Shown piece after piece: positions 36,862-48,782 of a stretch of DNA of 64,000 nucleotides. Each line of letters begins with the position of its first letter. The first letter of the stretch is position 1. The position numbers and the translations under genes are program-made. The notes beneath the pieces were generated by a model, which saw nothing but the letters and a program-made list of their open reading frames with translations, had not been told where the DNA came from and did no database searches. The stretch covers positions 58,711,071 to 58,775,070 of the forward strand of contig OY755241.1 of assembly GCA_963576725.1 (NCBI GenBank), read 5' to 3'. This DNA is from Azorinus chamasolen (Eukaryota > Mollusca > Bivalvia > Cardiida > Solecurtidae).

Positions 36862-37088
36862 GAGCTTTGTGGGAATCAATCAAGACTAGGAGGAGGACAT
36901 CACTGGCGAATGCAAACATTCTCACACTTATAAATGATACTACCAGTGGATCGGACAGCCTGATTAAGCTTCGTGCAATTGAGATATTTGTGGAGACAAG
37001 TTACTTTGCATATGAAAGTGAACTCACTCACATACAAGATACTGACTTTCGGTGCTGCAAATTCTTTGTGAAACATTTGACATTTTGA
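36862..37088 (+). CDS. Terminal exon of unrecognised plus-strand gene
   Basis: After the acceptor cttaactgcag the frame encodes ALWESIKTRRRTSLANANIL, TLINDTTSGSDSLIKLRAIE, IFVETSYFAYES and ends FVKHLTF-stop at 37088. The protein end is helical and mixed-charge with a basic KTRRR cluster. The helix-loop-helix look vaguely recalls BEN-type DNA-binding domains, but I would not assign that. A poly(A) signal follows at 37138. A host gene nested in an intron and a cargo or remnant gene of a transposon are both possible. Confidence 0.5.
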
Positions 37089-37137
37089 TTTTTTTTATTA
37101 TTGTTTAGTCAGACTAGCTGTAAAATTTGAGTTGGGA

Positions 37138-37143
37138 AATAAA
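37138..37143 (+). terminator. Poly(A) signal AATAAA of plus-strand gene
   Basis: A canonical AATAAA lies 50 bases after the stop codon of the exon ending at 37088, followed by a T-rich stretch (tattctattctc). The spacing and order fit a real 3' end. Confidence 0.5.
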
Positions 37144-37419
37144 TATTCTATTCTCAGCTTAACTTTAACTATTGATGCATGCATATGCACTGTATGCCTT
37201 ATTTTGTTGTTTTTAAACCCTAGTAACAGAAACAAGATCTCACGAAAGCACCTTAGTTTTTTATTGAAGAGGTTGGAGGGGCTTCATGTAACTTAAGTCA
37301 ATTTTACTGGTACATTCTATGCATGACATAGACATTTATACAAATCTGTAGTCTAAACTTAGTGGTCTGATTCAGGCATATGCATGTTTGTTAGAGTTTA
37401 AGATTAAATACTAAACCCA

Positions 37420-37650
37420 ATTCGGGTTTCCCTCATAGTCTATTTTTTAGATTCAACCTCTTTGAATAAATCTACCGAAAAGGAACATTTAATAGAGAAA
37501 AAGAAACAACTAGAATTGTGTTTTGTTGAAACCATTGTGATAAATAGAGCAGTTGTTCCTTAGGAGAAAATGCTCTATTTTTTATCACAATGGTTTCAAA
37601 AAGTGACATTTACATCTAGGCTAATATGAGGGAATGGGTTAAAAGAAATG
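37420..37650. repeat. P3-type MITE
   Basis: The arms cctcatagtctattttttag and the end gagggaatgggttaa flank the centre gagcagttgttccttaggag. Confidence 0.8.
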
Positions 37651-38199
37651 AATAAAGTTGTAATTGTTATACTAACTAGTTATCAAAAAACGTTTTGTAT
37701 ATTTTACACTTTTAAATATGCTACTGAAAGTTGCTAAGTAGCACTCTATATTCTGGTAGAGCCACATGAGAAGACTCTGCAGCCTCACATTTAACCTGTT
37801 TACAGGCAAATCAAAATTAGCTCCTTATCTGGATCTTGTCTGCATGAGAAGCTGAATATATTGAGTATCTTGAAAAAAATGCAGAAATGTTCACAGGCTT
37901 TTGCTGCAGAGGACAATTTGTTTCATCCCAGATTTGTTGAAGACACAGGAATGTTGGTCTGCTAAATGCTTTCATGAAATTAACAACGTATTGAATGTGG
38001 CATGTGTTCTCATAAAGTGGTTCTTATCAAACTTTTTTCAAGTGGCAAGTTTTAGTTGCATACTATTTCCCACAATTACTGTTTTCCACACTGTCTAATG
38101 GACAGCTTTTGTATGTATTATGCATGATTATTATGACACAGAAGTTTGATTGCTATAATGTAGAGCAACTTTTATGTTATTACCTCACAGATATACCTT

Positions 38200-40006
38200 T
38201 TCAAGCCCTTTACATGTAAACAGTGTACATATCAAGATCAGAAAGCTTTTATAGGATTTTTATACTCGGGGTCTGTACTGTTTGCATACGGAAGATAATA
38301 CAGCAAAGATTTTTTGTTTGAGATGAAGTAAATACATGAAAATCCAAGTTCAAACAACGGTTAACAAATTCCCTGATATTGACACCTTTTGGTGCATATG
38401 TTAGTCATCTTTTGAAGCCATTGTGATAAATAGAGCTTTTGTACCAAAGAATCAAATGCTCTATTTATCACAATAGTTTCAAATCTTCAAAAATCTGAAA
38501 TATTCCTTTATTCTACTAAATGCTCCTTTTCATCAGTGCATTTACTGTTTGTTCCAGAAGATGTGTTTAAAATGTATATGCTGTGAAAAAAAGTGATGAA
38601 CTCATGTTGCGGATGATGATGTGTTTTAAATTAGAAACATGCAGTGCAGACCCTGATAAGAGGGCTTCTAAAGTCTCTTTGATCTGGGTCTACACTGTTT
38701 GCAAATGTAATGAGTACTTAAATATTGGTCCATGATGTGGAAAGGGATGTAATCATTGGTTGAATATTATGGGACAGTAATTTCAATATTTATGATGTAC
38801 AGATTCTTGTATGAGTGTTCAGCATGAAACTATGACAAAGTGTTCAACTGGTAGGAGACTATGACTTTGCTTTCATTGCTCCCATGACTTGTTCAGCAAA
38901 GTAATTAGTCTGATTTTCCGATGCCCTGGCTCAACTGTTTGGGTTTATGCTGTATAAATATATGCATTATGTTATAGGTGTAAAAGTTGGAACTCATTAT
39001 GGCAAGGGGCACTTTGAATATGTACAAATGGTGTGGAACATGACCAGATATTGCAACAGATTCTGCATCTAATCAGAATCTACACTGTTTGATATTCACT
39101 GGCTAAAACTTTTCTTTTACAATACAGTAAAACCTCGATTATTCGATTTTTTTTATAAATAACTTTAGACCCTTTTAGGCAGGTGGCTGCTTAATGCATG
39201 ATGAAAGTCGCACAGAAAGCTCATAGAGGAGCTTTCTGCATGACTTTCACCATGCATTAAGCTGCCACCTGTCTTAAAGATCGATAATAATACGTATTTT
39301 AGTGTTCGGATAATTGAGGTTTTACTGTACTTCAAATTTTTATATCAAAATGTAACATGAAATGATGAAATGATGATTTACATTCATAAGTTGGTTGTTT
39401 GATATCTAAATGTCAAAGTGCTCCATTCCTAATGTTTAGTCCTCAATGCTAATTTGTTTAACCATTTTTCTCATGATTCCGCCTAGATGTGTATTGAATA
39501 TTAACCCATTACGGTTACCTGATTATATAGAGGCACATTTTGACTCATATGTTAATGTTTTTGTGTGATCATTGAAAAAATGAAAAATGGAGCATTTGTT
39601 CCAGAGGAGCAAATGCTGTACTTTCCATAATGATTTGAAAACTTTGAAATTGAAATTGAAAAATTTACTGGTAGAAATAAGAATCCATATACAATGTATA
39701 TAAATCTTTTAATTGGTAAGCAAGTTTTGTTTTATATAAAGTGGATTATTTATCAATCCTTTTCTCCATAAATACGCCTTTCTATAGGCCTTTGCAAACA
39801 GAGTAGACTCAGATCAGACGGCTCGTATAGGAACCCTCTGATCAGGGTCTGATCGGTTTGCTTATTTTGTAGTACATGTAAATGATTCTACACTTTCTGC
39901 CATGACCAAAACTTCCAGTGTTCATGTGCTATTATAACTAATCAATTTCATAAATATTCATGATGCCGTTATTTCTTTCATGAATATTCATGGAAGAAAG
40001 GGTTAA
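38200..40006. repeat. MITE cluster: P1, P3, P2, P3, P1
   Basis: P1 lies at about 38205-38290, P3 at 38360-38560, P1 at 38640-38705, P2 at 39123-39330 (clean, cagtaaaacctcgattattc to aattgaggttttactgta), P3 at 39500-39660, and a nearly full-length P1 at 39755-40006 ending gaaagggttaa. The P2 copy has 'gattattcg' in place of the usual 'ctctctaaccgg' outer arm. Confidence 0.75.
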
Positions 40007-40369
40007 AGGCAAACAGTACAGGTCTTTATCAGTTAGCTACATGTATGAACATTCTAATCTGGGTCTACACTGATTGCAAATGGTGTGAATGGTGTATCTA
40101 TATGAGGTTAAGAGTCAATGTTCATCTTTTTATCAATAAACAATTCTATATTTGCAATGTTATATATAGTTTTTTAAAGAAAATCCTATTCTGTATAGAT
40201 TATGCATATCCAAGTTCATAGACTTGTAAGTTGAGATATCAATCAGATAATAATGCTTTGGGTCATTATCATTGATGTTTTAAACGTAGAAGAGGACTGT
40301 TGAACCAATATTTTATCTGTAAACCAAATAGCAAGAAATTTTATATTTACGGTCCTTGCAAATATTACG

Positions 40370-40529
40370 GTCAAAGTCCCGGCAGCTGGTTGCCTGGCAT
40401 AACACCGTAAAGTTACGGACCTGACCGTTGCAAATTTTTACGGTCAAGACCGTTACATTACGGTGCAATGCCCGGCAACCAGCTGCCGGGACTTTGACCG
40501 TAAAAATTTACGGGAAATTTTTACAGTGC
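40370..40529. repeat. Palindrome with CCGTAA words, transposon-end-like
   Basis: Inverted arms gtcccggcagctggttgcc and ggcaaccagctgccgggac are followed by acgggaaatttttacagtg. The outer end matches 31599 in inverted orientation. Confidence 0.75.
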
Positions 40530-40917
40530 AGGTTCCATCAAATAATTTCAGATATGTCCTTCGGATGGAAATTTGACAGACAACCAGTTTAGCTAACATT
40601 CACCTATACCATTGTCTGTGTTCTGAAATAATATGCAGCTACGGTATAATGTATAGGAACTAAAGTTGGTGTAAATCTAGAATAAGGCAATGGGATACAG
40701 AGGACACCAATTATTAATACTTATTGAACAGTAAAGAAGGAAAGTTTCATTGGCAAACATTAGAGAACCATATGTGTAATGTATAAGCATACAAGATAGA
40801 TCCAGATCAGACATTACCTACTATGTTTTCACAGACGTAAATAATTGGAGAAATATTATCCTTAACATATCCTTTAATATCCATGTAAGAAATAATAGCA
40901 TCGTGAATATTAATTAA

Positions 40918-43900
40918 GGTAGTTCGCGCTGTTGCTCGGCAAAAATCGAAGTTTATCCAATTAACATCATATTTGGTCCAAGTATTCAGAAAGTTACCGC
41001 CTACACGACTGCGACGTTTATTTTAAATTTGACGTCGGTTGCTTAGCAATATATGACGTCAAAAGCGCCCTCTGGTGTAATCTAAGCAATTCACATATGC
41101 TTGCGTATTTCTTTATTTATTTACAAATGCCGTTGCGTATTTCAATGATTCGAAAACTGTTTTGAAGAAGAAGAATAGTTCTTCAATATAATATGCGATA
41201 TATGTTTTACAAGCGTAACACTTTTGTTCCGTCAAGAGTTGAATGTTCGAAAACCTATTTTACCGCTTTCTGGTATTGGATTATTTTCGCCATTTTCGTG
41301 GAATTCCAAAAACACTAGACGGTGAAAGTTTACAAAAAAATTACATGTCATACTCCGTTCACTTCGTAATAGAAACAAGTAAAAAAACCAATACCTATTC
41401 GAGTTCATTTTTTCGCTATGAGTGATTCTGCTAGGTCAACTCATCGTCATATTCGACGTCAACGCGATGTTGATGCGATGTGATCGTCAGTAAAATAATT
41501 AATTGCCCTATTTGTCGCTTGACTTTTACAGATAACAATGCAAAAATTTATTATTCTGAATATTTATTGATTTTAATCTCATCGAAGACATGCATTGAAA
41601 TATACTTTCATACAATTTGAATTAAAAATACAATTTATGAATTAATGTATAGTGTATAGTGGGTAAACCTTTAACAGTATATAAACGCCTTTAACGCATT
41701 AGAGTTCCATTGAAAATCATATACAACCGATTCTCTGTTTTATTAATGTATCAACACTCTCTTTACTTGCCAAAGATACCGAGTAGCAAACATCATATTA
41801 CCTACATTCAGCCTACGAATTACTGGCAAACCGTTTCACTGGTATGCTGTTTGTCTTGACCGACGTAAAGGTGTATGTTGTAATGGGTTAAACCGTTTCA
41901 TAAACTTACATTTGCACTTAATATGCATTTAACAAGCAACAACGTTTTGAGAACATTTACTAATATTGTAATTTGCATATACTTTAAAAATGCATAAACG
42001 ATGAATCTAGCGTTAGCGTCAGAAAACAAACAAATGTTTAAACTACATTTAATTGATTCTGTACTGCTATTTACGTACATCTACTAATTGATTATCTTTA
42101 AATGATCGACAAATCTTGTCATAATGTATGTTGCATGATAGACAACTGCCGGACACTATGCAAGGGATCATAAATATAACCTAATGTAGAAAGCTGTCTA
42201 CATAGTGTAAACATGATAACGCAGCTACGTCACTGTTTATCTCATTTCATAGAAGAGGGATACGGACTTGCATAACTTCTGATAATTTTTGACACGCTCT
42301 TTCAACAATGCGTTAAGTGCGCCTGTCACATATCTATCATAGTCGCAAAATGAAAAAAATAAAAAATCTTTAGAATACGTAAAATATAGACTCTAGTAAC
42401 ATCTACACTCCATCAGATGCACTTCAAATTGTTTCTTGTCGAGAAAACGATAGTTTCTATTTTAGTACTGCCCCCACCCGCTTCCACCCACTATCCATTT
42501 CTGATATTCTAGTGCCACGGCGGGTTATATTATACTCGTATATCTATCTGTGTCTCTTCGAAAGTCGCAGATATAGAGTTGTATGGTATGGATCAGACCC
42601 GTCTCATTTTGTTTTGCATTTTGCGTCAACCCATCGCCTCCCCCTTGTCACAGCCCTTGTGTCCAAATGTATTTACTCTTCTTCCGGTGTATTTTGATAT
42701 TTGCTCGTCGAGGCAATGACAATTTCGAACTTTGACCCGTTCCCCTCCTTATCCCTTCATCGGTGCCAGTGGCGAAGGCGGAGTCATTAAAATAATTTAT
42801 GACCGTTAAAAACCTCATATACCGTCGCAAATTTCAAATTACAGTAGGATTAACCCTATTCTAACGCAATCTTAACACGAAAAACGACAAATTGTTGATG
42901 CCGATTTTAACTCAAGTAATATCCTTTGCGCACGGATGATTAAATGAGTGATGAGGCGAGAAATAGTGCACCAATTTCTCTCAGATTTCTTAAAATAACT
43001 GGATGTTTTCACCCTGGTTTATACATTCACATTGCATTAGTCATGAATAATTATGCGATAGCTATTCCACATGTTCAAAAAATACATTCAATACATAGAA
43101 AATGTTCTATTTTGGTAAAGTAACGTCATCTTAGTCTTTGGCGACATACGCGAAAACGTCGTCTGTAACAATGACGTCACGTTATAACGTTATGTTTGAA
43201 CGAGAAATTAAATAAGGGTGAATCTGGATCCCAACGCTTAGAATATCTCAATAACTCTCCACATGACACGTGTGCATATAAGAGACTGATCAAGTCGTGA
43301 CAAAGTAAACAATGGAAAATAACTTGAAATATAGGGCCAAGTTGGAAAAGATCTAGATTTATAATTATGTCCAAGTATGCATACGGATTTATCATTGCTT
43401 ACAGTTAGTGTTAAATAAACAACGCGCATTGATATATTTACATGCACATGGTGTTATTCGGCCGTTTTCGATTGGTTGAATTTGCGACATATAAAACACT
43501 TTTTTATATGCCGCAAATTTGGTCACATGAGCCAATCAGATTGCAGGAAATTGACAGATTGCGTTAGAATGCCATTTGACCCCGATTCAGGTGGATAAAT
43601 GCACGCGCTATTAAAACCCACATATTTGTGACGTCATTTACCCACGCTGTCAATACTATAAAACGAAAAAATAATTTTGCTTAGTTTTAGTTAAAATAAA
43701 ATGTTATCTGCTTCAAAATTAGAAAAATGCAGTTAGAGTGTAAACTAATTGAACCTGGTGAGAAGTTGAGTTACTCAACGTCTCATCTGGATCCAAACTA
43801 TATGCACAAGGTTTATAACGAATTGAATGAATGAATGAAATGCTTGAGAGTAACCCAATTAATCTAAATTAAAGAATGCCTGCTAAAATACTTTATTTAA

Positions 43901-45082
43901 TGAGGATGGCTCATTAGGTACTCCGAGGCCTTGTTAATCAGTACATTTAATACATTTATATGCAAAAATAACAATCACAGATCATAATAAACAATGTGTC
44001 CAATGCAGATATTACGCTAAACCATTTCAATAACGCAAAATGAAATCAGCATAATTATACAAACTACATACACAAAGTTTCAAATAGAACTGAACCAGGC
44101 GGGAAACTTCTGTTGAAACAGTTATTTTACGAGGGTAGCTCGGTTAGTCAAAAGACTAATCTACCACCGAGGCCCTCAAAATAAGTACATTTCATACAAT
44201 ATGACAACTCTAAACAAATAAAGAGCATATTAAAAAAGCATATTAAAAAAGCATATTAAATAATAGTTATTAATTATATGTGTACAGTACTCTTTTCTAA
44301 AATATATTTTTACACAAAATGAGAAGTCACTAATCAGAAACTCCTGCCTGAAGTGTCTGATATGGGTTTGCTCTATTTGTTATTAATAGAAGAAAAAAAA
44401 TTCTGATGAAAGACAATTAGTTTTCAGGAATATTAAAACTAAAATTTCAAGTCATACTGATATGTCCATGAATAAATAGTGTAATAAGAAGATCAATTAG
44501 CATATATAATGTAAATAAGATCTGAAACAGTTTTATATATATTTCAACGTCGCCTTGACGTCGAATATGATGACGAGATAACCTAGCAAAATCACTCGTA
44601 GCGAAAAAATGAACTCGAATAGGTATTGATTTTTTTACTTGATCCTGTTAAGAAATGAACAGAGTATGACATGATTTTTTTATAAACTTTCACCGTCTAG
44701 TATTTTTGGAATTTCACGAAAATGGCGAAAAAAAATAATTTCAGAATGCGGTAAAATGGGGTTCCCAACATTCAACTCCCGGCTTAACAAAAGTGTTACG
44801 CTTGTTAAACATATATCGCATATCATGTTGAAGAAATATTCTTCTTCTTCAAAACAGTTTTCGAATCATTGAAATACACAACGGCATTTGTAAATAAATA
44901 AAGGAATACCCAAACACATGTGAATTGCTTAGATGACACCAGAGGGCGCTTTTGACGTCATATATTGCTAAGCATAAAATAAACGTCGCAGTCGTGTCGG
45001 CGGTAACTTTCTGTTTACCTGGACCAAATATGATAATAATTGGATAAACATCGATTTTTGCCGTGCAACAGCGCGAACTACC
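40918..45082. mobile_element. 4.2-kb element with about 550-bp terminal inverted repeats and TTAA flanks
   Basis: The left TIR (40918-41473) and right TIR (44544-45082) are inverted copies that begin GGTAGTTCGCGC. Each is flanked outside by TTAA (40914-40917 and 45083-45086), the target choice of piggyBac and Kolobok transposons. The TIRs share words such as accagagggcgcttttgacg and aactcgaataggtattg. No transposase ORF is visible in the about 3-kb core, so it is non-autonomous. The core contains single-copy-looking sequence, a P4 hairpin at about 43765, a palindrome at 43455-43550 and two similar hairpin units at 43895-44190. Confidence 0.9.
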
Positions 45083-45086
45083 TTAA

Positions 45087-45660
45087 TTTAATTGTTATAA
45101 TAGTATATAAATACGGATATACGAATTTTGACCATGGCGCACACTGTAGAATCCTATCTTTATTTTATCCTCAGCAAACGCAGCAGACCATATAGGAGCT
45201 ATCAGACATGGGTCTACTCTGTTTCTAAATGTGTTAAAAACGTTTATATGAAGACAGGGTTAACCCTTTACCTGATGAATATGTGTAATGTATAAACATA
45301 CAGGATAGACCCTGATCAGACAACTCGTACTATGATTTCAATACTTCGACAATTATGATCGTTGGAGAAAAAAATAAATATTTATATCAGTCAGTTTCAA
45401 AATGAAGTTACTGTAGAAACCGCCTGGTCAGCAAGCAGTCCCAGATCAGACAGTTTCTGTAGGAGCCATCTGATCAGCGTCTGCTATGTTTGCTTATTAA
45501 AATAATATAATAGACCCGACCATGCCAATATCATAACAGACTGTTCATGTACCATTGTAAAATATTCTGCTAATAAATATTCATGCTGTCATTATTTCTG
45601 ACATAAACATTAAACTGGGAACTGGTAAATATCGGAATATCATAACCCTAATTCATATTA
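45087..45660. repeat. Two P1-type MITEs
   Basis: Cores lie at about 45175-45240 and 45420-45495, with the usual ttaaccctttac and attcatgctgtcattatt flanks. No gene is seen. Confidence 0.7.
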
Positions 45661-45812
45661 TACATGGCCATGTATAAATCAGTATATACATAAACATTGT
45701 CATGTATAAATCAGTAAACACATTTGCAGTATAAGAGAATATCTGCATTTGCCAATTGCAGAACAAACACAAGAACCTTTACAAACAGTTAAAACTTGTA
45801 ATTGATAGTTAC

Positions 45813-46003
45813 CATTACTGGCCGCAGCTTTTATAGTCAATGGGACATCTTGGCTACTAAGTGGTGGTACAGAAACCGCAGAGGTAACTGTCTCGCCTTT
45901 GTAGAAGGTAGACAGGAGATTATTTGTTGTGTCCCATTCCACTGCAAAAAATGTCCATTCATTGGAAGACGGCCCAATATCAAGTGACACTGGACTACCA
46001 CCC
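45813..46003 (-). CDS. Exon: middle part of LamG/pentraxin-like domain
   Basis: The exon encodes GGSPVSLDIGPSSNEWTFFA, VEWDTTNNLLSTFYKGE and VPPLSSQDVPLTIKAAASN. The WTFFAVEWD strand and the following STFYKGE strand are typical of LamG-type beta sandwiches. The acceptor is tcgtttcag and the donor gtaactat. It starts with one base completing a codon (phase 2) and ends phase 1, giving 191 bp, and is one of only two exons in the gene that are not a multiple of three except the truncated TM exon. A plus-strand ORF over the same bases is a shadow. Confidence 0.9.
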
Positions 46004-46104
46004 CTGAAACGATGTAGAACAATGAATACATTAACTGTACGGTGATATTTGGGAAACATGGAGTAGTAAACACTGCTCTACAGATTTCCATGAGTTATAC
46101 ATCA

Positions 46105-46360
46105 TTATTAACCCTTTCACTGTTCTATGTTTAACCTGAATTTAAATATCTTCAATGCAGAAAATTCACGGACAAAATAGATAATTGTATAATGAAATAA
46201 GGAATATGAAACATTTCAGCCACTTAAGAAACTAGAAGACAGATCCATTAAATTACATTAGCAAACAGGGCAGACCTGATCCGGTGGTTCCTATAGGAGC
46301 CGTCTGATCTTGTTTCCTCTGCTTGCCAATGTATGAAAAGGTGTTTATATGAAGGGAATG
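46105..46360. repeat. P1-type MITE
   Basis: It runs from ttaaccctttcactgttcta to gaagggaatgtttaa, with the centre ggttcctataggagcc. Confidence 0.8.
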
Positions 46361-46544
46361 TTTAATCCTTAATCTTCTGTAAAGCACATACATCAATGTA
46401 CTGACGAATCTGTTACCACTTTTGACAAAACTCTGGATCAAGATGAGATGTTTAGTAATTCGGTGTCACATCAGGACAGGTTTAACCCTAGCAGCGATAT
46501 TTATGAGTTAGTTTACAGCAGGTCAGGTTATACCCTATCAATTA

Positions 46545-46985
46545 TGTTTATCAGGTAGATCAAGCACGACAGGTTTTATGCTACCAAACATATTCATCAG
46601 TTATTTCACAGCACGACAGGTTTTATGCTACCAAACATATTCATCAGTTATTTCACAGCGAGACAGGTTTTACCCTACCAAACATATTCATCAGTTATTT
46701 CACAGCGAGACAGGTTTTACCCTACCAATCATGTTCATCAGTTATTTCACAGCACGACAGGTTTTACCCTACCAATCATGTTCATCAGTTATTTCACAGC
46801 ACGACAGTTTTACCCTTCCAATCATGTTCATCATTTATTTCACAGCACGACAGGTTTTACCCTACCAATCATGTCCATCAGTTATTTCACAGCACGCATG
46901 TTTTACCCTACCAATCATGTTCATCAGTTATTTCACAGCACGACAGTTTTACCCTACTAATCATGTTCATCAGGTAGTTCGCAGC
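46545..46985. repeat. Minisatellite, 48-bp unit, about nine copies
   Basis: The word catcagttatttcacagcac recurs every 47-48 bases. Because 48 is a multiple of three, long repetitive ORFs appear in it. They are not genes. Confidence 0.95.
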
Positions 46986-46989
46986 TGGT

Positions 46990-47758
46990 AGGCATATCAC
47001 TAACCAACATTCTAACCCTTTCCTTTATATAAACGTGTTTTCCCGCATTTGTAATCAGGATTGGACAGCTCTTATAGCAACCGTCTGATCAGGGTATGCT
47101 CTGTTTGCTGTTGAGTTTGACAGATCTATTTCTTTGCTTTCTATAATGACTGCAATGCTCCACCTTGCATTATTTTATTATAACTATTTTGCAATCGGTA
47201 TTCAGTAGGTATTGAACATTGGAGCAGGAAAAGGGTTAACCACATAGATATCTAACGAGCTTTGAGTGTGGAAGAGAGTGTATACTACAAGACACAGTGT
47301 GTTGGTCGATTCACCATATAAATGAAAGCTTATGCTGATTCATTCAATGTATAAATGCAATGACTTTCAAACTGAAGGAGAACTACCTATATGCCATGCC
47401 GAAATCACAAACAATCTCATTGTTCAAGGGGGGTTAATTTTGCAAAGACTAGCGCTAAACAAATGAAAATTCCGTCTTTCACATCTACTATTCGTGGTAA
47501 TTATACCAAATGTAAATTTAGTAACTTTCAAACTGAAAGAGGAGTTTTCGACACCAATGACACCAACGACCCATCTTCAAATGCACACGGACGGATGGAT
47601 GGACCCCCACGACATGCCACCTGCTCGACCAACAAAGTGATTCCGGTATACTACCTCAAACGTTATTGTTTTGCGTCATAATGATCAATGATGGAATATT
47701 CCACTTTGAAATTTCCGCCTTCAATTCTTTTTTAATTTAAGTTAAACTGTATCCTTAC
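46990..47758. other. P1 MITE, then no recognisable gene
   Basis: A P1 copy lies at 47015-47240 (ends ttccttt... and aaaagggttaa). A 96-codon ORF at 47391-47681 contains simple gacggatggatgg-type repeat sequence and looks like chance. Confidence 0.5.
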
Positions 47759-47975
47759 GGAACATCTGTTCTGATAATTTCTTCAATCACCACATCCAAA
47801 TATCCGATGCTTATCACTGCAGAATTCTGTGTAGAACTCGGGGTAGAGCCGGATGTAGAACTTGGTGTACCTTCAAAAACTTTCTTGGACCAAAACATAA
47901 TGGTAATATTGTTATCCAAGAGGATGTCGGTTACGTATTCTTCCCCGTGTGTGTTTTCAAGTTTAACATCGAAAT
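47759..47975 (-). CDS. Exon: N-terminal part of LamG/pentraxin-like domain
   Basis: The exon reads Y-FDVKLENTHGEEYVTDILL, DNNITIMFWSKKVFEG, a Ser/Thr/Pro-rich insert (TPSSTSGSTPSSTQNS) and AVISIGYLDVVIEEIIRTD. ITIMFWSK is the first core strand of the LamG/pentraxin fold. The Ser/Thr insert in the following loop is unusual and could be O-glycosylated. The acceptor is atttaatag and the donor gtaaggat. It enters in phase 1 and leaves in phase 2, completing proline with the next exon (CC|G). Confidence 0.9.
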
Positions 47976-48782
47976 CTATTAAATAAAAACGCAAAATATT
48001 AGTAATATGAATGGTTACTTTCACATAAAATCATGTCAACATCGATGAGTAATCTCTTGCCCTGTCAAATTACATCATCTGCAAACCTCCACAAAACTGC
48101 TACAATTTCCATTGTTTCTAACCCTTACAATGCTGAATTGTCAAGTGAACTATTCCAAAATTCAAACCGGTCAGGCTTATGGGGCATATTTAATAATTTT
48201 CTTAAAGAAAAGTTTAAGCATGACAAACAGCGAATACTCTGACGAGAGGGCTCCTCTGTTTGCAAGAGACCTTTGTGATTCGTGTCCCGCACTGTAAGTG
48301 TTAAAGATTTTCTTCAGTTTTGTTTGAAAACAGTCACAGTAACAAACAGGATCCTGATGACACGAAAAGCTATAGGTGTCCCATCTGCATCCAAACTGTT
48401 AGCATAAAACTCACAGATGCAACATTGGAAGTGAAAACGTTATTATGACTAACACTTGAATTTAACATTATGCAGCTTGACGTCAATCCCTAAGGTTAAT
48501 GTATCATTATTGTAATGCAATATCACCTTTGTTGTGCATACTAAGAGAACTTCAATAGCATATTGATACAAGCGAACACTTACAGAAGTTGGAAATGACA
48601 ACTTACTTTATGATGCTTCGTTTGAAATGAAATGCAATGTAGAACAACATATTCAGGTTTTTGTGATTATTGCCAAATATATTTATGCCTTTTATTAGGA
48701 ATGTACAGCAGGTTTATTCGAAGTTTGGTTATCCGACAGCATCACTTTATTTAATGCTGTTGTTAAGATAGACATAACTCTT

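Noticed and set aside
46578..46991. 137- and 111-codon ORFs with repeated HQLFHSTTGFTLP-like motifs
   Set aside because: They are frames through a 48-bp minisatellite. The unit is a multiple of three, so ORFs stay open by chance.
47391..47681. 96-codon ORF MPCRNHKQSH...
   Set aside because: It contains simple gacggatggatgg-type sequence, shows no domain or splice context, and is not on the surface-protein strand.
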